From: Acidobacteriota bacterium
GTDB taxonomy: Bacteria; Acidobacteriota; Blastocatellia; Pyrinomonadales; Pyrinomonadaceae
Direction of reading: 5' to 3'
NCBI GenBank assembly: GCA_025463135.1
Contig: JAOAPY010000024.1
Span: 1 to 64,000, forward strand
DNA length: 64,000 nt
Shown here: piece by piece, positions 35,792-46,300 of the stretch
Position numbering within the stretch: the stretch's first letter is position 1
Layout of the letters: each line of letters starts with the position of its first letter
Made by a program: the position numbers and the translations under genes
The notes under the pieces: model-generated
The model's input: the letters and a program-made list of their open reading frames with translations, nothing else
Database searches by the model: none
Told to the model about the DNA's origin: nothing

Positions 35792-38479
35792 ATGCGAATG
35801 CCATCCAGATTTGTCTTCGTCTCAATACTAACACTATCGTTTGTGTCGGCGTTGATCGTGTTCACGACGCGGACACACGCGATTGAAAAGAAGAACCCAC
35901 CCGCTAACGCAGGTGGTTCTGACAAGGCGGCCTCCCTCGCCCAGGAACCGCAGACGCCGCCGGCTGGTGCCGGGGCCGGCCAGGATCGGCCCGGGCGTCC
36001 GGAGGTTACCCTCGAGCCAAAACCTTATGACAAGGTGATTACCAAAGACGCCAAGTCAGATCCTGGCGTCTTCACAGTTCATACATTGAAAGAAAAAATT
36101 TATTACGAAATCCCCAGGAGTGAACTTGGCAAGGAATTTCTCTGGGTAAGCCAAATCGCCCGGACCACCCTCGGCGCCGGCTATGGCGGGCAAGCGGCGG
36201 GCAATCGCGTCGTCAAATGGGAGCGCAAGAATAATCGCGTGTTATTACGCAGCGTGTCGTACGACGTCGTGGCCGATCCCTCGCTGCCGGTTGCGCGCGC
36301 GGTGCAGGCGTCAAACAACGACACGATCATCATGGTCTTTAATGTTGAGGCTTTCGGCAAAGACGATTCGTGCGTGATTGAGGTCAGCAAACTCTTCACC
36401 ACCGAAGTGACCGAGTTCAGTGCGCGCACAAGATTACGGGCACGCGGCTTTGATCCAGCTCGTTCTTTTATTGAGAAGGTCAAATCATTTCCCACGAACA
36501 TCGAAACCGAGGTTTCGCAGACTTACACTTCTCCGCCGGATGTGACGCCAGGCGGCGGAGGTGGACCACAACCACCCCCGAATCCGTTCGCCACCGGTAT
36601 GCGAGCCGGAACCAATGCGACCGTGGTCATGCACTACAGCATGGTCAAGTTGCCGGACAAACCGATGATGCCGCGTCTGTTCGATGAGCGCGTTGGCTAT
36701 TTCACCATTCAGCAGACCGATTATGGTGTCGACGAGCAGCGCGCGCCCAAGCGCGTTTATATCACCCGCTGGCGCCTGGAAAAGAAAGACCCAGCCGCCG
36801 AACTTTCCGAGCCGGTCAAGCCAATTGTCTTCTACATCGATCCGGCTACGCCGACAAAGTGGGTGAAGTGGATCATGAAAGGCATCGAAGACTGGCAACC
36901 CGCATTTGAAGACGCTGGTTTCAAAAATGCGATCCTCGCCAAACAAGCGCCTTCGAAGGCCGAAGACCCGAACTGGGACTGCGAAGACGCGCGTTACTCC
37001 TGCATCCGTTATCTGCCGTCGACGATTGAAAACGCGTCAGGCCCACATGTTTCTGATCCACGCACGGGCGAGATTCTGGAGTCCGACATTCAGTACTATC
37101 ACAACGTCATGAACCTTCAGCGCGACTGGTATTTTGTTCAGGTTGGTCCGCTGGATCCACGAGCTAAAAAACTTCCGCTGCCCGACGATCTAATGGGACG
37201 CCTGGTGGAATACGTAGTGGCACATGAAGTGGGACACACGCTCGGTTTTCAACACAACATGAAAGCCAGCTCCGAGTATCCGGCCGACAAGATGCGCGAT
37301 CCAGCCTGGCTTAAGACTATGAGTCATTCGCCCACCCTGATGGATTACTCGCGCTTCAACTATGTCGCGCAACCTGAAGACAACATCCCCGTCGAAGATC
37401 TGATTCCCAAGATTGGGCCCTATGACAAATGGGCGACGATGTGGGGATACAAACCAATCCCTTCCGCGAAAACTCCTGATGAGGAAAAGAAGACGCTTGA
37501 CGAGTGGGCCCGCGAACAGGACACCAAGCCTTACCTGCGTTTCTCGACAGCTGATTCACGCGGTTCGGATCCGGGCGAGAACACGGAAGCTGTCGGCGAC
37601 GCTGACGCTGTTGCTTCGACCGCGCTGGGGATCAAGAACCTGCACCGCGTCGCGGACATGTTGCTGACGGCGACTTCACATAAGGGTGAACCCTATGATG
37701 ATCTGGAAGAACTGTATGGACGCATGCTGGGACAGTGGGCCACTGAGTTGAACCACGTGGCCACGATCGTGGGTGGTTTCGACTCGCAGCAAAAACATGC
37801 GGGGCAGGACGGCGTGCGCTTTACCATGGTGCCGCGGGCGCGACAGGTGGCCGCGGTCAAGTTTCTGAATGAGAATGCCTTTGCCACGCCGACCTGGGCC
37901 ATCCGCACTGAGATACTCCGGCGCATCGAACCCACGGGCGTATTGGAGCGAGTGAACTCCGCCCAGGAGCGCGTCTTGAATAGCCTGTTAAGCAATACTC
38001 GCTTCTCGCGTCTGGTGGAGCAGGAAGCGATCGATGGCGCGGCCGCCTATCGACCGGCGGATTTTCTGGTCGATGTGCGCCGCGGCATCTGGCGGGAAAT
38101 CGAAGCCGGCCCGATCCACATCGATCCTTATCGACGCAATCTGCAGCGTGGCTACATTGAACTGCTGTCCGGCAAGCTTAACGGTAGAACACCAGTCACT
38201 GACGACTATCGAGCGTTGATTCGCGCAGAGTTGCGCGACCTCAGCGCGGCTATTGGCACGGCTTCGGCACGAGCGACCGATCGGGCCACACGGGCACACC
38301 TGGCGGATGCCCGCGATCAAATAGTGAAAGCGCTTGATCCGAGGTTCGCGCCACCGGCGCCCGCGTTAACGGTTGGCTTTCCCTTTGGCTTTAATGAGGA
38401 AGGGCAAGGTCGATCATTCGACACGTTTAACTTCCACGACTGCTGGCCGGACTATTCGGTCCGGCGACGGAACGAATAG
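35792..38479 (+). CDS. Secreted zinc-dependent metalloprotease (metzincin-like, DUF5117/DUF4953 type)
   Basis: An 895-residue protein with an N-terminal hydrophobic signal ([18 protein letters not shown]). The catalytic motif [11 protein letters not shown] (478-488) is a full HExxHxxGxxH metzincin zinc site, with a Met-turn candidate in [12 protein letters not shown] about 40 residues later. The N-terminal module ([20 protein letters not shown]) and the [20 protein letters not shown] segment belong to the DUF5117-type proteases of Bacteroidetes and Acidobacteria. An unusual proline/glycine stretch at residues 35-45 (NPPANAGGS) is encoded by a family D repeat. The ribosome site is AAAGGAGCATCGGT. 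The likely role is extracellular protein breakdown; the substrate is unknown. Confidence 0.9.
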   Translation: MRMPSRFVFVSILTLSFVSALIVFTTRTHAIEKKNPPANAGGSDKAASLAQEPQTPPAGAGAGQDRPGRPEVTLEPKPYDKVITKDAKSDPGVFTVHTLKEKIYYEIPRSELGKEFLWVSQIARTTLGAGYGGQAAGNRVVKWERKNNRVLLRSVSYDVVADPSLPVARAVQASNNDTIIMVFNVEAFGKDDSCVIEVSKLFTTEVTEFSARTRLRARGFDPARSFIEKVKSFPTNIETEVSQTYTSPPDVTPGGGGGPQPPPNPFATGMRAGTNATVVMHYSMVKLPDKPMMPRLFDERVGYFTIQQTDYGVDEQRAPKRVYITRWRLEKKDPAAELSEPVKPIVFYIDPATPTKWVKWIMKGIEDWQPAFEDAGFKNAILAKQAPSKAEDPNWDCEDARYSCIRYLPSTIENASGPHVSDPRTGEILESDIQYYHNVMNLQRDWYFVQVGPLDPRAKKLPLPDDLMGRLVEYVVAHEVGHTLGFQHNMKASSEYPADKMRDPAWLKTMSHSPTLMDYSRFNYVAQPEDNIPVEDLIPKIGPYDKWATMWGYKPIPSAKTPDEEKKTLDEWAREQDTKPYLRFSTADSRGSDPGENTEAVGDADAVASTALGIKNLHRVADMLLTATSHKGEPYDDLEELYGRMLGQWATELNHVATIVGGFDSQQKHAGQDGVRFTMVPRARQVAAVKFLNENAFATPTWAIRTEILRRIEPTGVLERVNSAQERVLNSLLSNTRFSRLVEQEAIDGAAAYRPADFLVDVRRGIWREIEAGPIHIDPYRRNLQRGYIELLSGKLNGRTPVTDDYRALIRAELRDLSAAIGTASARATDRATRAHLADARDQIVKALDPRFAPPAPALTVGFPFGFNEEGQGRSFDTFNFHDCWPDYSVRRRNE
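35894..35923. repeat. Family D palindrome inside the metalloprotease coding sequence
   Basis: ACCCACCCGCTAACGCAGGT (35895-35914) and flank encode NPPANAGGS in frame, right after the signal peptide. The same unit is intergenic at 21-50 and 35659-35717. Confidence 0.8.
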
Positions 38480-38484
38480 AAGAG

Positions 38485-38583
38485 TTAGCCACAGATCTGC
38501 ACGGATAGAGACGGATTCCGATTGAAGCGAAGAGCACTCATTGCTTTTTCATATCTGTTTTATCCGTGTTCATCTGTGGCTGA
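38485..38583. repeat. Inverted repeat with TTAGCCACAGAT arms
   Basis: TTAGCCACAGAT (38485-38496) and ATCTGTGGCTGA (38572-38583), with further ACGGAT/ATCCGT pairing inside. It lies between the stops of the convergent metalloprotease and exonuclease genes and could act as a bidirectional hairpin. Such CCACAGAT units are widespread in bacterial intergenic DNA. A related piece is at about 39617-39650. Confidence 0.7.
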
Positions 38584-38624
38584 TTTCCTGTCCCCGTTTC
38601 GCGCAAGCTGAAAGATCCTCACTC

Positions 38625-39449
38625 TCAGAGTCGTGTTTCCAAAGCCAGGACACGTTTAAGCAGGCGAGCATCGCCAACCCTCTCAGCCACTGCTCTAAAA
38701 TCAGTCGTCGCTCCCTGCCAACGCAATTCTTCAGCATCCGTGAAGAGCGGCGCGTCAAGGCGCAGCGTTGCGAGTTCCTTGAAGAGCAACGCGCGTTCGC
38801 GGTTTTCGCCGAGAACACTCGCGGGAAATTCTTCGATGTGGCCGTACCGGTTGATGAGTGTAGCGGAGGTCTTTGCTCCCAGCCCTGGGATCCCGGGATA
38901 ACCATCCGCGGCGTCGCCCACGAGCGCAAGGTAATCGGGGATGAACGGCGGCGCGACACCAAATTTCGCGCGCACGCCTTCCGCATCGCGAATGATTTCC
39001 CTTCTCCGATCTATCTGGACTACGCGCTCGCCTACGACACATTGGGACAGGTCCTTATCAGGCGTCCAGATGCACACCTTTTCTACTCTTTCATCTTGCG
39101 CCGCAAGATGAGCCGCGGAAGCGAGCGCGTCGTCGGCCTCGAGCTCGATCATGGGCCAGACGACGACGCCCATTGCAACGAGCGATTCCTCGAGCGGACC
39201 AAATTGCGCGCGCAGCACGGGCTCGATCCCGGCGCCGGTCTTGTACCCGGCCCACAGACCATTGCGAAACGATTCGATAACATGATCGGTCGCGACTCCG
39301 ATATGTGTCGCTCCGTCTTCGAGCATCTTCACGACTGTGCCCAGCACGCCAGCCACGGCGCCAAAAGGTGGATCTGTTTTCTTAAAACGCCTGACGCCGT
39401 AGAAGTGACGAAAGAGTTCGTAGGTGCCATCAATCAAGTGAACGATCAT
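38625..39449 (-). CDS. 5'-3' exonuclease (FEN/PolI N-terminal family)
   Basis: A 274-residue stand-alone flap-endonuclease-type nuclease, like the N-terminal domain of DNA polymerase I or E. coli ExoIX. Metal-binding acids are in MIVHLIDGTYELF (residue 7), ELEADDALASAAHLA (about 111-125), and WTPDKDLSQCV. The helix-3-turn-helix DNA clamp is VGDAADGYPGIPGLGAKTS near 185. ATG 39449 is preferred over an upstream GTG at 39470 because the family starts with the first catalytic Asp close to the N-terminus. Stand-alone forms act in primer or flap removal; the specific role here is not visible. Confidence 0.88.
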   Translation of the reverse strand: MIVHLIDGTYELFRHFYGVRRFKKTDPPFGAVAGVLGTVVKMLEDGATHIGVATDHVIESFRNGLWAGYKTGAGIEPVLRAQFGPLEESLVAMGVVVWPMIELEADDALASAAHLAAQDERVEKVCIWTPDKDLSQCVVGERVVQIDRRREIIRDAEGVRAKFGVAPPFIPDYLALVGDAADGYPGIPGLGAKTSATLINRYGHIEEFPASVLGENRERALLFKELATLRLDAPLFTDAEELRWQGATTDFRAVAERVGDARLLKRVLALETRL

Positions 39450-39473
39450 TTGTCGACAGGTTACTCGCACCGG

Positions 39474-39586
39474 CCCCGTTTAGGAAAGTTGAGTTGTGAA
39501 GGAGTGCCCTCCGCAGATTATCTACTCCGTTTAAGAAGCGCACTTGTCCGCCCGTCGCGGGGCAAAAGTGCCCTTTCTAAACGGGG
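39474..39586. repeat. Nested inverted repeat with CCCCGTTTAG arms
   Basis: The outer arms CCCCGTTTAGGAAAG (39474-39488) and CCTTTCTAAACGGGG (39572-39586) differ at a few positions. An inner CACTTG.../...AAAAGTG hairpin surrounds CCGCCCGTCGCGGGG. It begins just upstream of the exonuclease start; 39587-39780 shows nothing else except the YciI ribosome site. Confidence 0.75.
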
Positions 39587-39780
39587 TAAGATCTAATCAA
39601 AATGGATCTGGTCCTGGTCATCTGTTTAATGTCTGCGAAATCTGTGGATAATAAGTCCAATGACTACGAACTATGTCGATCTGCTCGCTGGTCGTTCGAC
39701 TAGTTAGTAGAAGAGCAAAGAATCCGGCGGCAGTCGTTCGGGGCTTCGGCTCATAACAAACGTTAAAGGAGAAAATTACA

Positions 39781-40206
39781 ATGCGAGTAATGGTAATTGT
39801 TAAGGCGAGCAAGGAATCTGAGGAGGGCGCGAAGCCGGACGAGAAGATTCTTACCGAAATGGGCCAGTACAACGAAGAACTGGTCAAGGCCGGGGTCATG
39901 CTGGCGGGCGAAGGCCTGCATCCAAGTTCAAAAGGAAAGCGCGTCAAATTCTCGGGAGCAAACCGGACCGTGATCGACGGGCCGTTCGCTGAGACGAGGG
40001 AATTAATTGCCGGCTATTGGCTTTGGCAGGTGAAATCGATGGACGAAGCCATCGACTGGATCAAGCGCGCGCCTTTTGGTGGTGGAACCGAAATCGAGTT
40101 GCGCCCCGTATTCGAGATGGAAGATTTTGGCGCCGAGTTCACACCCGAGCTTCGGGAGCAGGAAACCCGCCTGCGTGAACAGATGGAAGAGCAAGCAAAG
40201 TCGTGA
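39781..40206 (+). CDS. YciI/DGPF-domain protein
   Basis: A 141-residue YCII-related protein (alpha-beta dimeric ferredoxin-like fold). Landmarks are MRVMVIVKASKES at the N-terminus and DGPFAETRELIAGYWLWQVK near 65-85, which contains the DGPF motif naming the family. The ribosome site AAGGAGAAAATTACA precedes the ATG. In many bacteria DGPF proteins are encoded beside ECF sigma factors with a DUF6596 C-terminus; the sigma factor of that type here is 9.4 kb downstream. The biochemical function is unknown. Confidence 0.9.
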   Translation: MRVMVIVKASKESEEGAKPDEKILTEMGQYNEELVKAGVMLAGEGLHPSSKGKRVKFSGANRTVIDGPFAETRELIAGYWLWQVKSMDEAIDWIKRAPFGGGTEIELRPVFEMEDFGAEFTPELREQETRLREQMEEQAKS

Positions 40207-40398
40207 GACCACTGCCTTGCGCCGCGGGGCCTCACCCCCGCTGCTATTATTAGGTTTACCTTTTCTATGCGTGCCTTGCGTTCTTCGTGCGTGCGCCGCA
40301 AGCATTACCCGCAGAGACGCAAAGCCCGCCAGGGCGATTGGCAAGCCCGTGGCATCTCAAGAAAGATCAGATCTCACTTTGTAGCGGCCAAGCCGCGG

Positions 40399-40809
40399 CT
40401 AACCTTCTTTCTCGCAGTTAATCATCCAGGGCACGCCGAACTGATCCGTAAGCATGCCGAAGCGGACCGCCCAAAAGGTCTCCTGCATCGGCATTTGGAT
40501 CGCGCCGTTTTCCGCGAGGGCATTGAATATGCGTTCCGCCTCCGAAGGCTCATTGACACTGACGGATACTGAGAAGCCGCCGGGTTTAGAACCGCGGTCG
40601 GGCGGAGCGTCCGAAGCCATCAACACTTGATCAGCAACGGTGAGCCGCGCGTGAAGAATTTTATTCCTCCATTCGGGCGAAACCTGGTCTTCTGCCGGCG
40701 TCCCTGCCGCAGTCATCATCATCTGAATCTTGCCGCCAAGAACCCTTTCGTAGAACTTGAATGCCGCTTCACAATCTCCGTTGAAGAGAAGGTATGTACA
40801 CAATTTCAT
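40399..40809 (-). CDS. PhnB-like VOC family protein
   Basis: A 136-residue glyoxalase-fold protein of the PhnB / 3-demethylubiquinone-methyltransferase-like subfamily. The N-terminus MKLCTYLLFNGDCEAAFKFY and the segments VSPEWRNKILHARLTVADQV and MPMQETFWAVRFGMLTDQFG are diagnostic of the family. The start at 40809 is set by GGGAGAAAACC just upstream; the longer frame to 40914 lacks support. Members are common in soil bacteria and often lie next to YciI genes, as here. The substrate is unknown; despite the name, methyltransferase activity is not expected. Confidence 0.9.
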   Translation of the reverse strand: MKLCTYLLFNGDCEAAFKFYERVLGGKIQMMMTAAGTPAEDQVSPEWRNKILHARLTVADQVLMASDAPPDRGSKPGGFSVSVSVNEPSEAERIFNALAENGAIQMPMQETFWAVRFGMLTDQFGVPWMINCEKEG

Positions 40810-40859
40810 GGTTTTCTCCCTTGTTTGTTCTGCTTGCTCTTTGGCAGACCACTCTGCCA

Positions 40860-41243
40860 TCAGCGCCCGCCGTGTGGCGCCGGATGCCAGCGGCCATAAG
40901 CGACGAGTGCACAAAGCAGTCCGGTCACTAACGGCACTATGGCCGCCCCAAAACCATCACCCATGATCGTTAACACTATCGCTCCGATCATGATGATCAA
41001 AAGACCGGCTGCGGCCAGCGATGTCAGACCTTTTCGAATGCGCAGTAGACCGGGCAGTATCAACCCGAGCGCACCGAGCACCTCACACAGGCCAATGAAT
41101 CGGATCAGCAGCGCCGGCAGATGTACCTGATTGGGTGAGCCCATCGCCGTGAGTGTCTCGATCGACAGCGCCAACTTGGTCCCTCCAGCGAAAAGAAAGA
41201 GTAGTGCCAGCAGCACTTGAATAATCCACAGTACAATGTTCAT
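40860..41243 (-). CDS. DoxX family membrane protein
   Basis: A 127-residue integral membrane protein with four hydrophobic helices (about 3-22, 44-62, 70-88 and 96-115). The N-terminus IIQVLLALLFLFAGGTKLA is the typical DoxX start with the FxxxGxxKL motif. The ATG at 41243 follows AGGAGAAAAC. It is followed by the PhnB gene on the same strand, 50 bases on. DoxX-like proteins are small quinone-linked or redox-associated membrane proteins; this branch has no defined role. Confidence 0.85.
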   Translation of the reverse strand: MNIVLWIIQVLLALLFLFAGGTKLALSIETLTAMGSPNQVHLPALLIRFIGLCEVLGALGLILPGLLRIRKGLTSLAAAGLLIIMIGAIVLTIMGDGFGAAIVPLVTGLLCALVAYGRWHPAPHGGR

Positions 41244-41343
41244 AGTCCGTTTTCTCCTGTCGAAACCATTCAGCAAATTTCTTTTGGCGCGCATGTCCTG
41301 TGCCCTTCGCGCCGCCTGCAAACATGGATGCTCAACCGAGGTC

Positions 41344-41748
41344 CTATCGGCGCAGAGGAATAATCGCGCGCAGTTGTCCATCCCTCAACCACAGGCCGCC
41401 CCATATCAGCGCGCCGAAAATCACCGGAAAGAGCACCGGGAACAGACCCGCCTCAACTCGTACATGGGTAGCAACTGCGCCGCCCAGATAGCCTGTCAGC
41501 AAAATTGCGCCCAGGACAGACGTAGTCGGGACGAGATAAAGCACAACGCAAGCGGTTAAGACAATCCCCAGTGGCAGAATCACGCTTTCAGGATATCCGA
41601 GATCGATAGTGGCCTTGATTACAGGCGCCGGCTTTACCAATTTCATAACACCGTCAACCAGCAGGAACAGTGCCGGTAGCGCACTGATGACACGTCCGGC
41701 CCATATTGCCTTTCTTGAAAGAGGAGCAGTTTGAATATCTGCTTGCAT
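41344..41748 (-). CDS. DoxX-like membrane protein
   Basis: A 134-residue membrane protein with four hydrophobic segments. It starts VISALPALFLLVDGVMKLVKP, then IVLTACVVLYLVPTTSVLGAI and LLTGYLGGAVATHVRVEAGL, the usual DoxX-like family series. It is a divergent paralogue of the DoxX gene downstream (40860-41243), about 100 bases apart on the same strand. The pairing with YciI and VOC genes suggests one functional cluster. Confidence 0.88.
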   Translation of the reverse strand: MQADIQTAPLSRKAIWAGRVISALPALFLLVDGVMKLVKPAPVIKATIDLGYPESVILPLGIVLTACVVLYLVPTTSVLGAILLTGYLGGAVATHVRVEAGLFPVLFPVIFGALIWGGLWLRDGQLRAIIPLRR

Positions 41749-41825
41749 AAGTTTGCCTCACCTGACTATTGGTTTGGAGTAGTTCGACCTCTTGAGTCTA
41801 ATCAGACGCTGACTTTCGGCCATTA

Positions 41826-42182
41826 CTATTCGGTCGGCAGCCCGGCGATCTCCAGCACGGGACGAATCTCGACGGTACCAAAACGCGCCGGTGGAATCCT
41901 TTCAGCAACGCCGATAGCCTCGTCGAGGTCTCGAGCATCAATCAGGTAATAGCCGCCGAGTTGTTCACGTGTCTCGGCAAAAGGGCCATCAGTCACGAGA
42001 CGTTTTCCATCACGCACCCGGACGCTGGTGGCGGTTGCGACAGGATGCAGCGGGCTGGCGTCCAGGTACTGCCCAGTAGAATTCAGTTCCCGCGCAAGTT
42101 GTGCCGACTCGACGTAACAGTGCTCGCGCTCAGTGTCGCTCAGCGCCTCCTCATTGAGGTAAACCAACATCATGTATTTCAT
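41826..42182 (-). CDS. YciI/DGPF-domain protein
   Basis: A 118-residue protein. MKYMMLVYLNEEALSD starts the ferredoxin-like fold and DGPFAETREQLGGYYLIDAR holds the DGPF motif. It is the second YciI paralogue in this cluster. The start at 42182 has a strong ribosome site (GGGAGGACAT). The frame is open further upstream to 42425, but those residues look unstructured and no ribosome site fits. Confidence 0.9.
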   Translation of the reverse strand: MKYMMLVYLNEEALSDTEREHCYVESAQLARELNSTGQYLDASPLHPVATATSVRVRDGKRLVTDGPFAETREQLGGYYLIDARDLDEAIGVAERIPPARFGTVEIRPVLEIAGLPTE

Positions 42183-42286
42183 ATGTCCTCCCTTACTCAG
42201 GCCGAAGCAATTACGTCCCTGGTTGTAGGTTACTTTACAGGGGCTCACGGCCCCTGAGGCAGCCTCGTTTTCAAGGCGACGCTGGA

Positions 42287-42760
42287 CTATTCTTGCTCGT
42301 GCGCTTCCTTGAGAGTATTTATGTCGAGTTTGTCCATTTTTAGCATGGCCTGCATCACCCTGTTTCTTTTTTCCGGATCTTTGTCTTTCATCAGCTGGGC
42401 TAAAATAGTGGGAACGACTTGCCATGACAAACCATATTTATCTTTGAGCCAACCGCATCTCGATTTTTGTCCGCCTTCAGAAAGCTTTTCCCAGAACTCG
42501 TCTACTTCTTCCTGCGTCTCACAATTCACTACCAACGATATAGCTTCGGTGAATTTGAATTGCGGCCCTCCGTTTAGCGCTATGAATCCCAGGCCATCGA
42601 GTTCGAATTCCGCGACCATCACCGTCCCTTTCGGGCCAGGGCCGGCTTCGCCATAGCGGCTAAGGCCAACGACTTTTGAGTTTTTGAAAATAGAGACATA
42701 GAAATTCGTGGCCTCTTCTGCCTGGTCATCGAACCATAAAAATGGGGTAATTTTTTGCAT
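42287..42760 (-). CDS. PhnB-like VOC family protein (3-demethylubiquinone-methyltransferase-like fold)
   Basis: A 157-residue protein. MQKITPFLWFDDQAEEATNF at the N-terminus, AEFELDGLGFIALNGGPQFK near 50-69 and CGWLKDKYGLSWQVVPTIL near 101-120 are the landmarks of this VOC subfamily. The ribosome site is GAGGAGAAACA. First gene of the minus-strand YciI-DoxX-DoxX-PhnB series. The function is unknown. Confidence 0.92.
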   Translation of the reverse strand: MQKITPFLWFDDQAEEATNFYVSIFKNSKVVGLSRYGEAGPGPKGTVMVAEFELDGLGFIALNGGPQFKFTEAISLVVNCETQEEVDEFWEKLSEGGQKSRCGWLKDKYGLSWQVVPTILAQLMKDKDPEKRNRVMQAMLKMDKLDINTLKEAHEQE

Positions 42761-43022
42761 TGTTTCTCCTCTATTCCTTTTGGTTTTCTATCAAAGCCGA
42801 GACATCCGGCTGAACTCTGCTCTTTCTACTTACAAGTCGAACGAAAGGAGGCCGGATCGACAGGTTAGATTTCTTTTTCGGAAAACTTTATTCAAAGATT
42901 ACGGGACTGACGTCAGCCATTCCAGCATAAAGGAGAAAAGGTACTCGTTCAATTTGAGTTTCCGAACTGGCTGCACGAGGTGCGGTCACCCGGGAAACAC
43001 GGAAGTGAGACAAAGTTTCATC
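42761..43022. other. Gene-free stretch
   Basis: Between the VOC gene and the nested palindrome. Neither a plausible gene nor a clear promoter or hairpin was seen. The open frames here have no ribosome site and no family resemblance. Confidence 0.5.
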
Positions 43023-43177
43023 ATCTCATTCACAACCGCTTTCAACCGGGTGACCCTGGCTCTCAAAACTCCTAACCGTTTTAACGATTTGATTCTACAG
43101 CAGTCAAGAACCGTTAAAACGGTCGAGCAATTCAATGAGCGGCAAAGTCACCCGGTTGAACGCGGTGAGAATGAGAT
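43023..43177. repeat. Nested palindromic element, family B copy 2
   Basis: The outer arms are ATCTCATTCACAACCGCTTT (from 43023) and CACCCGGTTGAACGCGGTGA (43149-43168). The inner arms are TAACCGTTTTAACGATTT (43073-43090) and AACCGTTAAAACGGTC (43109-43124). The layout is the same as the copy in the lysine operon, with substitutions that mostly keep the pairing of the inner stems. Confidence 0.88.
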
Positions 43178-43312
43178 TCGCACTTATACTTACCCGAATT
43201 GGATCCCACGCAAAGCGAACCGGTACCGGAGAAAGATGCTAAAGTTGAAACGCAAAAAGGGGCCGCAAAGCTGCCCCTTCCTACCTGCCTGCGCGTGCAA
43301 CGAGAGCCGCTT

Positions 43313-46300
43313 TTAGAGAACCTGTCTAAAAGCGGTGGGTGAAATGTATTGGAACATTGGCGTCCCTGGCGGCAACCGATCCAGTTGTAGAAATGTTGTA
43401 TCGAACGCCCAGTTACGCACGGGCGCACCATAGATCGAGACTCCACTCGTAATGTACCACCATTGCCCCACAGCCTGCGTCGAGTGGTACAACGGCACGA
43501 ACGAACCGACGAAGTTCCATCTGCGATCATCCGACACCCAGTCTTCCAGGAACCGTGGAAAGTTGTGCATCCCTCCACTGAGCCGAGAATCGGCGCCATT
43601 GTCAGCGTCGGGAGTTCCGCTCAACGCGGAGAGGTTATTGCCGGCAATAATACCTGCACGTACAGACGTTTCCGCCGTAACGTTGGGTAGAGTCTTGTCT
43701 GCTCGCCGAGCTGTGTAGTCGTCCGGGTTCAGCGCACTGCTACTGTCGAACCAGGTCTTCGACAGCGGGAAGAAAGCATCGGCAACGATCGACGCGGGGA
43801 CCTGGGTATCGGTGGCGGTGGGCAGGTAATGGGACGGCGCTGTGGGATCATTTAGCGAGGACGACCCGCTGGCCGGCGCGACATTAATTCCGGTCGTGTT
43901 GTAGTTACCCCAAATGTAAACCATGTTCTCGGTTGCCACCGTGATTCCCAGGGTTGTCGATAGTTTTCCGGCGGCGCCGGTTACCTGCAAGCTTTCACCG
44001 TTGAACAGACGTACGGAATTCCGGAAATAGTTATGATTGGGACCCGTTCCGTTCGACCAAGCTGCAACTGCTATGGCGCGCTTGACTCGATCAACTCCGT
44101 ACGAGGGATTTGTAGTAAGAACCGCAGGGTCCGGACATTCGGTTACATCCTTGACGAGCGCACCAGTATTCTGAACATCTTCACCGCCGTCCAACACACC
44201 GTTTGAACCGTAGATATCTTCGTTATCAACCATGCCGTTACTGCTGTTGATAGTCGCTCCCGTCGAATCGACCATCGATCTTACTTTGTCACCGCGGCGG
44301 TCTGAAACGTAGACGACATAGCCGTCCGGCTTGCCTATGTTTGTGCTCACGGCATTTGTATTGGCGAGCAGGTTCTGGTCATAAACGCCATCAAGCCAGC
44401 GTGCGAGGTTCCGCATGTTGAGTTCGACAATGTTGGTTATGCCCCGCTCGTAGACTGCATTCTGAGAAACAGAGGTCTTGAGGTGACCTTCACGGACGTT
44501 ATAGACATTGATCGGCACCAAAGCATTCCAACTGGCCCAGTTGGCGCCGGCCGTGCCGGAAAGCAACGTTGCCAGCGAATTTGAGGGTGGAGTATCCGCT
44601 CGCTGAGTAGTGTCGTTCGTGATAGCAGTTAGGTAGCCATTGGCCAGGCTCGGATGTGTGGAATCGACGCTTATTTCGCCGTCGGCCCCAATGGTTGTGC
44701 TGTTGAGTATGTAGCTTAAGTAGTTGGTGCCGGTGGGGCTGCTCGCATCGCGACTGCCCTGCGTGAATGCGGCCCACAATGGTCGCTGAAGTTGGACAAT
44801 AGAATTCGGCTCCCCTTCGGTCATGCCCAGGCTGAGAATCTGTGAGGTGACGTCAAATATATTCCCGTTAGTATCGACGATTTGAATCAGAATGCGGCCG
44901 GTGATTCCGGATCCGGATGGAATGACGGTTCCGTTGGCTGATTTGGGAAGCGCATAGACTGTTCCGGTATTCAATGTGTAAGCGCCGCTGAGGAGGCCCA
45001 AGCTCCCGTTCAGCGTGAACGTGTTTGCGTTTACGACTGTAATAACCCAATAGATATTAGGCGCGGTGGCCGTGTTATTAGCCGCCGTCGTACCACCCAC
45101 GCCGCCAATCACCACGAGATCGCCGGTGACAAATCCATGTCCGGTCGAAGTAATCGAAATAGGGTTGGTTTTAGTGACGCCGGTGATAGCCTTTGTCACG
45201 GGAATCCTCACCCCGCGAACGGTGTCTGCCTGTCGTCCTGCAGTTCCGTTCTGCGTCTGCAGTACGAACGAGGAGGCTGTCTCGTTGTAGCTGTTACTGA
45301 AACTGGTATTGATGTCGTTAACCCCCCACAGTGCCCTGCCCCCGCCGTTGGCCGTTGGCAAGGAATTCAATGCCGAGTTTGGCAGCATAATGGGATCGAA
45401 GGTCGACAAGGCTACACCCTGGCCCGCTGGAATTCCGGAAGCATCCGTCGTAGAGGGAGCTTCATCATCAATCAAGATACGAATCTCAGATTTTGAATGA
45501 TAGCGTGAGTCACCCAGCGCAGTAGGTGCGGTCGGATCCGGACTGTCATTTGGCATCCTGCGCTTGATGAGCTCTCGAGTCGGATTGTTGTCCAACTGCA
45601 AAGGCAGCTTTAGTGGCGCTGCGCCCGTGGTGCGCGTCAGTAGCTGACCGCCAAACTGGTTAGCCGTTCCCGCGGACGCGGCGGCAACGGAAGTGCTGTT
45701 CCAACTTGCGTTAATCGTACCGTTAGGTGAAGTCGGGAAATAGCCTCGCTGCCCAGCCGGATTTGCTGTTGCCGAGGTGAGATTTGGCCCGTTGGTCATG
45801 CTGCCCCTGGTAACCGCCACGTTAATCGATCCCACTTGCATTGAAACAGTGGCTCCCGAACGCGTACTGCCATTGCGCAACACATCGAAGATGAACTCGT
45901 TAGCGGTTGTTACTTTGGCGAGGAACTTGACGCTGCCGTTAACGTAGATATTTCCGTTGGCATGGACGCGTCCGTTGAAGGTGAAGGGTGGTCCGGGATG
46001 CAGTTCGATGTCCTGGTCACTGAACATGCCAAACTGAAAGAGAGGTATCAGATAGTTGTTCATGTCGCGTGAGAGCTTGCATTGCGCCGTTGACGATTGG
46101 GCGGTTGTAGTAAGCGTATAGGGTTTGAGATTGGCAATCAGACCGCCAAAGGGACCGTAAGGAATGGTGACACTGGGATTGTTTCCCATAGCCGCCAGGG
46201 AGGCGCTGTTCAGGGCGATAGTGTGATCGGGAAACGCGTAGCCCTCGCTGGTCAGCTCGGCCGGATAGCTGAGCTCGATCTTGTGCAGTTGCGTAAGATT

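Noticed and set aside
43132-43599. Open frame overlapping the end of pilX and a family B repeat
   Set aside because: It is in another frame of the pilX 3' end and continues into the repeat; no ribosome site or motif.
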